Of a stretch of DNA of 64,000 nt, positions 24,991 through 33,863 are shown piece by piece. The stretch is from the NCBI GenBank assembly GCA_023398335.1, contig JAEWSJ010000027.1, positions 1-64,000 of the forward strand, in the 5' to 3' direction. The first letter of the stretch is position 1, and each line of letters begins with the position of its first letter. The notes under the pieces are model-generated. The model searched no databases. It saw only the letters and a list, made by a program, of their open reading frames with translations, and was not told the origin of the DNA. The position numbers were made by a program, and so were the translations under genes. The DNA comes from Bacillota bacterium. GTDB lineage: Bacteria > Bacillota_I > Bacilli_A > RFN20 > CAG-288.

Positions 24991-27041
24991 AATGCAATTA
25001 ACCATCCTATACAACCAATGATAGTAGAAAGTATCCATGCAACTGTACATTGGAACGCAATTGCTTTAAACATAGCCCTGGTTGAGCCTAACTCACTTCT
25101 CATAGCACTAATAGCACCAAAGCATGGAGCACTGAACATATTGAAGGTCATAAAGGCATATGCACTCCAAGCGTTGAAGAAACCAAAGATTGAACTTTCA
25201 AATAAAGACGCATCTCCATTAACACTAGCAATAACTTCCATCGAAGATACTACTTGCTCTTTAGCAACTAAACCTTGAATGGCTGAAACTGTCGCTGCCC
25301 AGGACCAGTTACCACCTAGCATTGGATAGAAAATCCATGCCAAGCAATTACCAATCGAAGCTAATATTGAATCTTCAATAGTAAGCGAAGCGGATGTTTG
25401 AATATAGATCATTCCCCAACTAAAGGAAGACATAAACCATATAATTACTGAACAAAGAAGAATTATTGTTCCAGCACGTTTAATAAACGCCCCGGTTTTA
25501 TCCCATACATCTCTTAAAATATATACTGGAGAAGGAATCTTGTATTCCGGTAGTTCAGAAATAAAGGTGTTATGTTCGCCTTTAAATAAGTATTTTCTGA
25601 AGATATAACCAAATGTAAGAATTAATACAATTGCAAGAAAATAGAAAGATAACGAGCCTAACCAACTAAGTTTTCCAAAGAAATATCCGGCAAATAAAGA
25701 AATTATTGGTAATTTAGCATTGCAAGGAATAAATGGAGTTAATACGATAGTAGCTTTTTTCTCTTTTTCATCTTCAATGGTTCGTGCAGTCATAATAGCT
25801 GGAACTGAACAGCCTACTCCAACAATAAAAGGAACTAATGACTTACCACTTAAACCGAAATGATGAAATAAACGATCAAGTAAGAATGAAATACGAGACA
25901 TATATCCAGTAGTTTCAAGTAAGGAAAGACTTAAGAACAAAATGATGATTTGTGGTATAAAATTACATACCGCACCAACACCACTGATGATTCCGTTTTG
26001 GACCAATGATACTGACCATGGAGAAGCACCTAAAGAAGTCAACCAGTTTCCTAATAGTGGTCCTAAGCCTGAAATCTTAAAATCGCTGGTCCAAGAAAGG
26101 CCAAAGAAACTAAACTCTAGTTTCTCTGCTCCGTTGAATAACGCATCGACAAAACTTACTGTCAAACCGCCGATTAAGCCAACGGATAAGATATAAACTA
26201 AGGTCATAATAAGTATGAATATCGGAATAGCTGCCCATTTATTTAGAAATATGCGATCTAGTTTATCAGTAATAGTGTCGTTATTTCTTCTAGCATGACT
26301 ATCATCAACAGCTTCTTTCTTTATTTTAACAATGTAATCATAACGTAATGAGGCGATAAGCTGTTCCCCATCCATATCGTATTTTTTCTCTATCGATATA
26401 TGATCAGCTTTAATCTTATCGTCCATAAGAATTCTAAAATCACGGTCTTCTTCAATAACCTTTACTGCGCAAAATCTATTGTTAGCGCGTGGATTACTAA
26501 CTTCAATCTCAGAAATAAGTTCTTCAACATCTTCCGGATATATTTTTATATGACTATTTTTTATATATTTATTACTTTTTACTAATTTTATTAAATCATC
26601 AATACCATATGATGATTTAGCGGATATTTTTAATATACTAGTGTTCATCAAAGATGATAATTTCTTTTCATCAATATGAATTCCTTCTTTATCTAATAAA
26701 TCATACATATTTAAAGCGACAATTACATCTGAATCAAGTTCGAGTAATTGCGTAGTTAAATACAAACTTCTTTCAATTGAAGTTGCATCGACTATATTGA
26801 TTATTAAATCTGGCTTTTCTTCTAATACATAAGAACGACTAACTTCTTCTTCAGAAGAATAAGGAGAAAGTGAATAAACACCAGGAAGATCGACAATAGT
26901 AATATCGGTTCCTCTAATTGTTCCTTCTTTTCTTTCAATTGTTACTCCTGGCCAGTTTCCAACCTTTTGATTGCTACCAGTAAGTGCGTTAAATAAGGTG
27001 GTTTTACCAGCGTTTTGATTTCCTACTAATGCTACTTTCAT
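24987..27041 (-). CDS. feoB: Ferrous iron transporter FeoB
   Basis: This 684-residue protein has the N-terminal G domain (G1 GNQNAGKT residues 7-14, G3 DLPGVYSL, G4 NMYD) and a membrane region with the paired FeoB gate cores (LLETTGYMSRISFLLDR, VGVGCSVPAIMTARTIEDE near 410, FIPCNAKLPIISLFAGYFF). It imports Fe(II) across the cytoplasmic membrane. It follows feoA by three bases and overlaps the FeoB-associated gene, so all three are translated together. Confidence 0.96.
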   Translation of the reverse strand: MKVALVGNQNAGKTTLFNALTGSNQKVGNWPGVTIERKEGTIRGTDITIVDLPGVYSLSPYSSEEEVSRSYVLEEKPDLIINIVDATSIERSLYLTTQLLELDSDVIVALNMYDLLDKEGIHIDEKKLSSLMNTSILKISAKSSYGIDDLIKLVKSNKYIKNSHIKIYPEDVEELISEIEVSNPRANNRFCAVKVIEEDRDFRILMDDKIKADHISIEKKYDMDGEQLIASLRYDYIVKIKKEAVDDSHARRNNDTITDKLDRIFLNKWAAIPIFILIMTLVYILSVGLIGGLTVSFVDALFNGAEKLEFSFFGLSWTSDFKISGLGPLLGNWLTSLGASPWSVSLVQNGIISGVGAVCNFIPQIIILFLSLSLLETTGYMSRISFLLDRLFHHFGLSGKSLVPFIVGVGCSVPAIMTARTIEDEKEKKATIVLTPFIPCNAKLPIISLFAGYFFGKLSWLGSLSFYFLAIVLILTFGYIFRKYLFKGEHNTFISELPEYKIPSPVYILRDVWDKTGAFIKRAGTIILLCSVIIWFMSSFSWGMIYIQTSASLTIEDSILASIGNCLAWIFYPMLGGNWSWAATVSAIQGLVAKEQVVSSMEVIASVNGDASLFESSIFGFFNAWSAYAFMTFNMFSAPCFGAISAMRSELGSTRAMFKAIAFQCTVAWILSTIIGCIGWLIAL

Positions 27042-27044
27042 ACT

Positions 27045-27311
27045 CTATAACACCTTTATATCGATACCTTTCATTTCAGCTTTACGAATACATAATTCAT
27101 AGCCGCGCAATTTGATATCAATCGGATCTCCTAGCGGCGCTATTTTTTTGACTTCAATAACAACACCTTTAGTAATTCCCATGTCTAACAACCGACGCCT
27201 TAAGGCTGCATTATCATTATGAAGAGCTAAAACCACACCTTTTTGACCTCGGTGCAAATTCGATAAATGCCCTTCTTCTCCGGATTTTAATTTTTTTTCA
27301 TCTTTATTCAT
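27045..27311 (-). CDS. feoA: FeoA SH3-like accessory protein
   Basis: The 88-residue protein has the FeoA SH3-like fold (LHRGQKGVVLALHN, RRLLDMGITKGVVIEVKKIA, GDPIDIKLRGYELCIRK). FeoA stimulates FeoB transport. It is the first gene of the feo operon. Upstream at 27401-27411 there is an AATGATAATTT half-site that could be part of a Fur box, but I see no complete palindrome. Confidence 0.93.
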   Translation of the reverse strand: MNKDEKKLKSGEEGHLSNLHRGQKGVVLALHNDNAALRRRLLDMGITKGVVIEVKKIAPLGDPIDIKLRGYELCIRKAEMKGIDIKVL

Positions 27312-27411
27312 ATTTATTATTTCCTACCAGTAGTTAGTATACACCAACTCATTTATATATGCCATAATTTCATAAAAATTAGTCAGCAATATTAAAAAAT
27401 TATCATTGTAT

Positions 27412-27439
27412 TTGACATACTCATTGATAAGACTATAAA
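27412..27439 (+). promoter_or_regulatory. Sigma-A promoter of cysK
   Basis: TTGACA (27412-27417) and TATAAA (27434-27439) are 16 bases apart on the plus strand. The predicted start near 27446 lies after the upstream ATG at 27440, which supports the cysK start at 27467. Confidence 0.75.
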
Positions 27440-27466
27440 GTGATGGTAAAGAAAGAAGAAATAAAT

Positions 27467-28387
27467 ATGAACATATATAAAAACGTAACTGAACTTATTG
27501 GCAATACTAAACTGATGGAATTAACCAATATTGAAAAAGATTTAAAACTTAAAAGCAGAATATTCGTTAAACTCGAATACCTTAACCCGACCGGTAGTGT
27601 TAAAGATCGTATCGCTAAAGCGATGATTTTAGACGCTGTAGAAAAAGGAAAACTAGAAGAAGGTGGAACAATTATCGAACCAACTTCTGGCAACACTGGA
27701 ATCGGTATTGCCTCTGTTGCTACATCTTTAGGAATTCATTCAATTATTGTTATGCCTGAAACAATGTCGAAAGAACGCCAACAGATGATTGCGTCTTATG
27801 GGGCAAAAATTGTTTTAACCGAAGGTAAAAAAGGAATGCAAGGATCCATTGATAAAGCCAATGAATTAAATAAAGAAATTAAAGGCTCAATTATCCTTGG
27901 TCAATTTAACAATGAAGTTAATCCTGAAGCCCACTATAAAACTACCGGCCCAGAAATCTATCGTGACTTAGATTCTAAAGTCGATATCTTTATCGCTGGT
28001 ATTGGAACCGGAGGAACTTTATCTGGAACAGGTAAATATCTTAAAGAACAAAATAAAAATATTAAAGTTATCGGAATTGAACCTTTTTCCTCTCCTTTAA
28101 TTAGTGAAGGCCATGCCGGTCCTCATAAAATTCAAGGAATCGGAGCGAACTTCATTCCAGCAACTTTAGATAAAAATATCTATGATGAACTTCAATTAGT
28201 AAAAGATGAAGATGCTTACTCTACCTGCAAATATATTGCAAGCAAAGAAGGAATATTATTAGGTGTTTCTTCCGGTGCTGCTATATTTGTTGCAATTAAA
28301 GAAGCAAAAGAAAGCACTGATAAAAATATCGTTGTTATTGCTCCTGATGGTGGAGACAGATACTTTTCTCTTAATTTATACGCATAG
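27467..28387 (+). CDS. cysK: Cysteine synthase A (O-acetylserine sulfhydrylase)
   Basis: From the ATG at 27467 this is a 306-residue PLP enzyme: NVTELIGNTKLMEL at the start, the PLP lysine in NPTGSVKDR, the substrate loop PTSGNTGIG, GTGGTLSGTGKYL for phosphate binding, and SSGAA near the end. It forms L-cysteine from O-acetylserine and sulfide. An in-frame ATG at 27440 is upstream but precedes the predicted transcription start. The gene is monocistronic and divergent from feo; no serine acetyltransferase gene is in the window. Confidence 0.95.
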   Translation: MNIYKNVTELIGNTKLMELTNIEKDLKLKSRIFVKLEYLNPTGSVKDRIAKAMILDAVEKGKLEEGGTIIEPTSGNTGIGIASVATSLGIHSIIVMPETMSKERQQMIASYGAKIVLTEGKKGMQGSIDKANELNKEIKGSIILGQFNNEVNPEAHYKTTGPEIYRDLDSKVDIFIAGIGTGGTLSGTGKYLKEQNKNIKVIGIEPFSSPLISEGHAGPHKIQGIGANFIPATLDKNIYDELQLVKDEDAYSTCKYIASKEGILLGVSSGAAIFVAIKEAKESTDKNIVVIAPDGGDRYFSLNLYA

Positions 28388-28389
28388 TT

Positions 28390-28436
28390 AAAACGACTGT
28401 ACATACTAAAGTTTAAGTATATGCAGTCGTTTTTTG
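28390..28436 (+). terminator. Terminator of cysK
   Basis: AAAACGACTG pairs with CAGTCGTTTTTT and closes an AT-rich inner stem (TACATACT/AGTATATG), directly after the cysK stop. Confidence 0.85.
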
Positions 28437-28475
28437 CTGGTAAAAAATATATAAATACACAAAACCACTTATTTA

Positions 28476-28781
28476 TTATTTTGTTTTCTTTTCAAAGAAT
28501 TCTTCTTCGGTAATAGAACCTTCGTTATATAATTCTATGTATTTCTTAATTAATTCAAGTTTTTGGAATTCAAGATTCATTATTTTCTCTTTCGAATTAA
28601 TAATTGTGTCGTTGTTGTTATATATATTATATAGATAATCAACTACGTTAGGATGCTTAACTGATATTTCTCTAAAATTTAATGAAAGAGCAAAGTAGTA
28701 TGTAGCGTAAGAGATAAATAAAAGCATAGATAAAAATCCATATATTAATGAATAAACTGTTGTAATTTTGACCATACTCAT
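28476..28781 (-). CDS. Small membrane protein with SHOCT-like tail
   Basis: The 101-residue protein has one or two N-terminal hydrophobic segments (about residues 8-32) and a C-terminal helical piece (KLELIKKYIELYNEGSITEE, then EFFEKK) that fits the SHOCT pattern: helix, G-x-I-T-x-x-E-F, Lys. SHOCT domains are short oligomerisation modules. The gene lies downstream of the large DUF4011 helicase on the same strand. No specific role is evident. Confidence 0.55.
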   Translation of the reverse strand: MSMVKITTVYSLIYGFLSMLLFISYATYYFALSLNFREISVKHPNVVDYLYNIYNNNDTIINSKEKIMNLEFQKLELIKKYIELYNEGSITEEEFFEKKTK

Positions 28782-28859
28782 GACATTATGCCTAAAATAA
28801 AATACACGACTGATGAAATATTTAGTACAACAATCTTCTACACCATTATAGTTTGATTG

Positions 28860-31800
28860 TTAAATGATACAAATATTATTGCTGATTTCTACAACTATAC
28901 CTTCTTCGATTAACGAGTTAACAATTTGATTTAATGTGAAACGCATAGAAGTAGATAAAGAAGAATATCCACATTCTTTAATGATACATTGATAAAGATC
29001 ATCTTCATTTACTTTCTTTACTGCTTTAATGTAACGTAATAATCCATCTCTTAATTCATCATCACTAATATTATCAAATGGACGTTTAGACGAATTTTTT
29101 CCGTATTTTTTAAAAGTAATTCCTTCTCCACAATAATAATAGAAGCCATGTTTATTAATGACTATTTTAGAACTAATTAGGTTTTTCAAAGCAAAATCCA
29201 AGCTCTTCTCAACTGCTTCATTAAAGATACTTCTTCCACACGAGGCACAGATTTCTTTCACTTTCTTTAACTCATCTTTACATATTGGAGAAGTAGCCTT
29301 AATAATTATTTTTAGTAAATCATATAAGTTAAAATATGTTTCATTATCAAAGTTGTCGTAAGAAGGATAAGACTCAAAATCTATCGTTTGAGTTCTTTTG
29401 ACATATTCGACATCAAACAAAGACTTTTTACTTTTTTCTTTCTTCTCTTCTTTTTCAATTGGAGTCTCTTTTAAATGAGAATCAATATAACTAATCAAAT
29501 TGTTTATTTCTCTATATTTATTATTGATCCAGTCTAATGACCAAATACGATAGATATTCCATCCACGTGATTTTAAAACTTGTTCTCTTAAGATATCTCT
29601 GTCTTTTGAAGCACAGGAAGAAGAATAAGCTTGACCATCACATTCAATACCAATGGAGTACTTACTATCAGTTTTGTTCTTCTTTACTCCTAGACTAATA
29701 CGATAAGTCGAACATCCGACTTGTCTATCGACGATATAATTTCTCTTTGTTAATTCTTCTTCAACATCTTCTTCAAATGGTTGACTCTCATCTTTATTCT
29801 TGCCAAAAGCAGAACTAAGTGAATTATCTTTACTACTTGCATAGGAAAGATATTGTTTAAAAAATTTAATTCCTTTGCTAGAAGCAGATTGAACTTCAAT
29901 ATCATCATGAACTAATGAAGTAACAAGAATTAACGCTTCTTTAGCACGAGTAAATGCAACATTTAATCTTCGGTATCCATCAGATCCATTAATTGGACCA
30001 AAGTTTTGATTTACTTTACCATTTTCATTTCTACCAAATGTTGTACTAATGATAATAATATCGCGTTCATCTCCTTGAACTGTTTCGATGTTTTTTACAA
30101 ATAATGGTGACGGATTATCTTCAGAGATAAGGAAACTGTAGTTTTCATTTTCTCTTAACAATTTACGACATCTTTGGCTGATTAATCTTTGCTGTTTTTC
30201 ATTAAAAGTAACTATACCAATAGATTTATTTCTTCCATATAAATTTACTAATTCTTTTATTTTATTAACTACTTCTTCCGCTTCTAAGATGTTTTGTCTA
30301 GATGAATAGGTCGCAGAACGTACGTAATCATAAACTACACCTTCATATTTTGTAGGTTTAGATATAGATGGGAATGTTACTAAGGTATCATTATAGATAA
30401 ATTTGTTAGATGGTTTTATCAATTCTTCAAACTTACTACGATAATGCCATTTTAAAGAAATCTTCTTAATTACTTTTTGAGCAGCATCAAGAATTGAATC
30501 GTAATCGCTTGTTTCTTCATCTTCTTCATTATATCCTTCTTCTTTCTCAATACTTTGGAAGAAGTTTGTTGGTGGAAGTTGTTCAGAGTCACCTGAGATA
30601 ATTAATTGTTTAGTTCTTAATATAGCGCCGATAGAATTCTCTGGTTTCATCTGAGAAGCTTCATCAAAGATAACTACATCAAAGTTTAACGAAGAATCTT
30701 TCAGATATGTACTAACAGATAAAGGCGACATCATTAAGCATGGTTTTAAACTTAGAATTAGATCAGGTATCTTTTTAAATAACTTACGAATAGAAATAAT
30801 ATTTCGTGATTTATTCGCTTCACTAATTAAAAACTTAGCGTCCGCGTTAATAATCGAAGCACTATGAAGAGAAGGCATATAGGAATGAAGCTTTTCTTCT
30901 GATAGTAATTTAGAGTATTTATTTAATACCTCGTTACTTTGACAATATGTTTCTCTATTATTCTGTAATTCATTTCCTGAATACGAGACCTTTTCTTCCT
31001 CTAATATCTTTTCTACTAATAAACTGTAATAACGTTTTAAGAAATAATCGTTGTATCTTCCTTCAATCTTTTTACTGATAATTAGGTTCTTAATTTCTTC
31101 CAAACCTAATTTATCTAACTTTGAAGAATCACGATTAAAATCAGCATATGAACTTAATAAATTCATATTGTTTAATTGATTATCAATGATTTTAATCAAG
31201 TCTTTTAAACTGTAGATAGATAAATTACGTTTTCTAACAATAAAGAATTCTTGAAGAGCCTCTTTTCTTTCTTTATATACCCTATACCAAGAAGTAAATC
31301 CCTTAATTGATTTATCATTTTCTTTTTTATTTTCAAAGTACAAATTGATAAAGTCTTCTATGGAAGTAGTAAATAAAGAATCTTTTTTACTTCCTTCAGA
31401 TAAAAGTAATTCATTAAATGACTTAGTCCAGGTTATATTTTTCAAAGACTCGTTAACAGAAGATGAATTTAATTCATCTAGTTTTACTTCGCATTTTTTA
31501 TACGCATTTAAAATCTTCTTTTCCGATGATTTTAAGGAATCCAAAGATTCAACAACAAATAACATATCTTTATATGAAATAGATTTGCTTTTCTTATAGC
31601 GAAGAATTTTATTTTTAATTTCTTTATATTCTGAACTGAAGATATGACTGATTACACCGCCATATTTATAAATACTTTGAATATATGAATCAATATTGCT
31701 AGAAAGAATATCTTCTTCATATTCTTTAAGTAACATATTTATTTTTTCTTCTTTATATTTAATTAATGGAAGTAAAGAAGAATAACTTTTTTCTTCTTTT

Positions 31801-33596
31801 AATATATCCTTACATGTGAAAAATCGGGTGTCAAACTTCGTATCACTTTTACTTATTGAATCGAGAATCATCTTTGTTGCATCAATCATTTTATCAAAGA
31901 AAGAAGATGATAAGTTTATTCCTAGTTCTTTAACAAAATTTAAATCTTTTGATTCTAAAGACTTTTTATATTCTTCTTGCGCTTTTGTTAGTTTTTCTAT
32001 CTTACTACGAGATGCATCTTCATCTTTGTAGCCATAGAAAGGCGATAATAATTCATCATATGCTATTTCTTTAAAGGACTTTTCAAAACATTTAAAGGCA
32101 GATTCATATTCGACTAAATCACTAAAGGTTAATGAATCGATATTCTTTATATCAAATTTTAAATCTTCTTTTAAACTTTCATCTGAGTCATACTTAATAA
32201 AATATCCGAATATGTTATATATCGTTTCATCAAGTGGTTGAATTTTCTTATTTAAAAAGTCTCCATATTCTGAAAGATAATCTCTAGATTTTTCAAAGGC
32301 TTTAATATTCTTTTGATATTCACTATTATTAATAAGTGGTAATTCATCCGCTCTATTTAGAGTAGATGAAAGATCATCAATAACTTCTTTTTTGTTTAGT
32401 TTTATATTGTGAATTGGAAAAGAATACTGTGCCATATTACATTTCTTGAGGTTGTTATAAACAACATCAAGAGCGGCTTTCTTTTCCGCTACAAAAAGAA
32501 CTTTCTTTCCACGGGATATTAGTTCGGAAATAATATTAGTAATAGTTTGAGATTTCCCAGTTCCTGGAGGTCCTTGAAGAATGAAACTGTTTCCTTTAAT
32601 GGCTGATTGAATTGCTGCTTCTTGAGAAGAATCAGCGTCTAAAACATGATAATTCTCTTCTTCGCTTATCTCTTTATCAACTTCTTTATCATTTACTAAT
32701 AAGTCCTTATTTTCTTCAAATAATTCGCAGCCGGATATTTCTCTTAAAAAACTGTTATTTCTTATTCTGTCATCATTCTTCTCGATATCTTTTATCATGC
32801 TGATTTTAGAGAAGGAAAATATTGAAAGATGAAGCTCATCTTCAATCTTCCATCTTTTGTAGTTTTTACCTAACTTCTCTTTAATTAACTTTTTGTAGTT
32901 ATTATAGAAAGTTTCTAAATTTGCACTATCTTCAACATAATTGATATCTAGATTAAAATCCGTCTTTAAACGATAGACTAATGAATCATTGATTGAATAA
33001 TCGTCTTTTTCTATTTTTAATACATAAGGTGATTTAAAAGAATCTTGATTCAAGATTACTGGAATAAAAAGAAGCGGAGAACGAAGACATTCGTTCTCTT
33101 CATCATTTTCATACCATTCTAATATTCCCACGCTTAAAAACAGGACGTTTATAGCGTATTCTTCATAAAAGCTTTTACTACGATTTAATAAAGTTCTTAA
33201 TGCTCTTTTTTGATCTATCCCGTCATAAGTAGTAAAAAGAACTTTTTCATCTTTATAATCTTTTGTGTCTTCAATACATGGTAAAAGATCTACTAATGAA
33301 TAAACATTCTTTCTTTTAATATTCTTCTTATTACATTTTATATATTCTTCCGAATTAGTTTTATCATCTTCATTTTCATCAAACGACTCTTCGTTATTAT
33401 CAAAAGGAGTCGCAATCTTATATGTAGATACATCGGATGATATAAAGGATGAAAAGGAAGGATTAATAAAAGATAAGGATGATAATTTAGTATCTCTATA
33501 ATTTATAGACTTATTTCTTTTTGAAGTATCTAAAAGTTTAGCTTTCCAGGCTTCAATACTTTTACTAAGTTTTTTATCATCGGAGTTTTGTTTCAT
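28860..33596 (-). CDS. DUF4011-SF1 helicase-Vsr-like nuclease-DUF3320 defence protein
   Basis: This 1578-residue protein has a DUF4011 N-terminus (WKAKLLDTSKRNKSINYRD near residue 13), a superfamily 1 helicase with Walker A GPPGTGKS (about 342), a long helical insertion, Walker B VVIFDEASQ (about 976), WHYRSKFEELI, and motifs QGDERDIIIIS and RLNVAFTRAKEAL. Near 1270-1360 is a Vsr/MTES_1575-like PD-(D/E)XK nuclease (SIGIECDGQAYSS, WNIYRIWSLDW) and the end is a DUF3320-like winged region. Proteins of this DUF4011-helicase-Vsr type have been reported as antiphage genes. It lies beside two other nuclease-helicases and a CRISPR locus. Its divergent promoter region is 33597-33863. Confidence 0.85.
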   Translation of the reverse strand: MKQNSDDKKLSKSIEAWKAKLLDTSKRNKSINYRDTKLSSLSFINPSFSSFISSDVSTYKIATPFDNNEESFDENEDDKTNSEEYIKCNKKNIKRKNVYSLVDLLPCIEDTKDYKDEKVLFTTYDGIDQKRALRTLLNRSKSFYEEYAINVLFLSVGILEWYENDEENECLRSPLLFIPVILNQDSFKSPYVLKIEKDDYSINDSLVYRLKTDFNLDINYVEDSANLETFYNNYKKLIKEKLGKNYKRWKIEDELHLSIFSFSKISMIKDIEKNDDRIRNNSFLREISGCELFEENKDLLVNDKEVDKEISEEENYHVLDADSSQEAAIQSAIKGNSFILQGPPGTGKSQTITNIISELISRGKKVLFVAEKKAALDVVYNNLKKCNMAQYSFPIHNIKLNKKEVIDDLSSTLNRADELPLINNSEYQKNIKAFEKSRDYLSEYGDFLNKKIQPLDETIYNIFGYFIKYDSDESLKEDLKFDIKNIDSLTFSDLVEYESAFKCFEKSFKEIAYDELLSPFYGYKDEDASRSKIEKLTKAQEEYKKSLESKDLNFVKELGINLSSSFFDKMIDATKMILDSISKSDTKFDTRFFTCKDILKEEKSYSSLLPLIKYKEEKINMLLKEYEEDILSSNIDSYIQSIYKYGGVISHIFSSEYKEIKNKILRYKKSKSISYKDMLFVVESLDSLKSSEKKILNAYKKCEVKLDELNSSSVNESLKNITWTKSFNELLLSEGSKKDSLFTTSIEDFINLYFENKKENDKSIKGFTSWYRVYKERKEALQEFFIVRKRNLSIYSLKDLIKIIDNQLNNMNLLSSYADFNRDSSKLDKLGLEEIKNLIISKKIEGRYNDYFLKRYYSLLVEKILEEEKVSYSGNELQNNRETYCQSNEVLNKYSKLLSEEKLHSYMPSLHSASIINADAKFLISEANKSRNIISIRKLFKKIPDLILSLKPCLMMSPLSVSTYLKDSSLNFDVVIFDEASQMKPENSIGAILRTKQLIISGDSEQLPPTNFFQSIEKEEGYNEEDEETSDYDSILDAAQKVIKKISLKWHYRSKFEELIKPSNKFIYNDTLVTFPSISKPTKYEGVVYDYVRSATYSSRQNILEAEEVVNKIKELVNLYGRNKSIGIVTFNEKQQRLISQRCRKLLRENENYSFLISEDNPSPLFVKNIETVQGDERDIIIISTTFGRNENGKVNQNFGPINGSDGYRRLNVAFTRAKEALILVTSLVHDDIEVQSASSKGIKFFKQYLSYASSKDNSLSSAFGKNKDESQPFEEDVEEELTKRNYIVDRQVGCSTYRISLGVKKNKTDSKYSIGIECDGQAYSSSCASKDRDILREQVLKSRGWNIYRIWSLDWINNKYREINNLISYIDSHLKETPIEKEEKKEKSKKSLFDVEYVKRTQTIDFESYPSYDNFDNETYFNLYDLLKIIIKATSPICKDELKKVKEICASCGRSIFNEAVEKSLDFALKNLISSKIVINKHGFYYYCGEGITFKKYGKNSSKRPFDNISDDELRDGLLRYIKAVKKVNEDDLYQCIIKECGYSSLSTSMRFTLNQIVNSLIEEGIVVEISNNICII

Positions 33597-33863
33597 CTTA
33601 TCACCTCGTTAATTACATAAGTATATTATATACTGACGAGTCTAAATAACTAAGGAAAAAAATGGAACTCAAATTAATTATTTTTTTACCTTGTAAAGAT
33701 TTTTCTTCTAGATGAGTATAAAACGTTTTAAAGTAAGAAAATATTGAATAATTTCATGAAAAATGAAATATTTTTCAAAAAAATATCGTTATTATTAATA
33801 AATAATTGTTATCATAAAGGTATAAGTAAAAGATAGTTATACATTGATTGAAAGGATTCTAAC
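33597..33863. promoter_or_regulatory. Divergent intergenic region in the defence island
   Basis: These 267 AT-rich bases separate the DUF4011 helicase (minus) from the GIY-YIG helicase (plus) and must hold both promoters. A perfect hairpin ATTTCAT/ATGAAAT with GAAAA loop lies near 33755-33773. TATAAG at about 33821 could be a -10 for the plus gene. I see no gene here. Confidence 0.4.

Noticed and set aside
24991..25050. Longer N-terminus for the FeoB-associated protein
   Set aside because: The extra 20 residues overlap feoB, have no ribosome binding site, and the ATGA-coupled start gives the family's normal form.
27312..27411. Fur box upstream of feoA
   Set aside because: Only an AATGATAATTT half-site is visible; the second arm does not match, so I did not call an operator.
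27440..27466. Upstream ATG for cysK
   Set aside because: It precedes the predicted transcription start and adds residues (MMVKKEEIN) not seen in the family.
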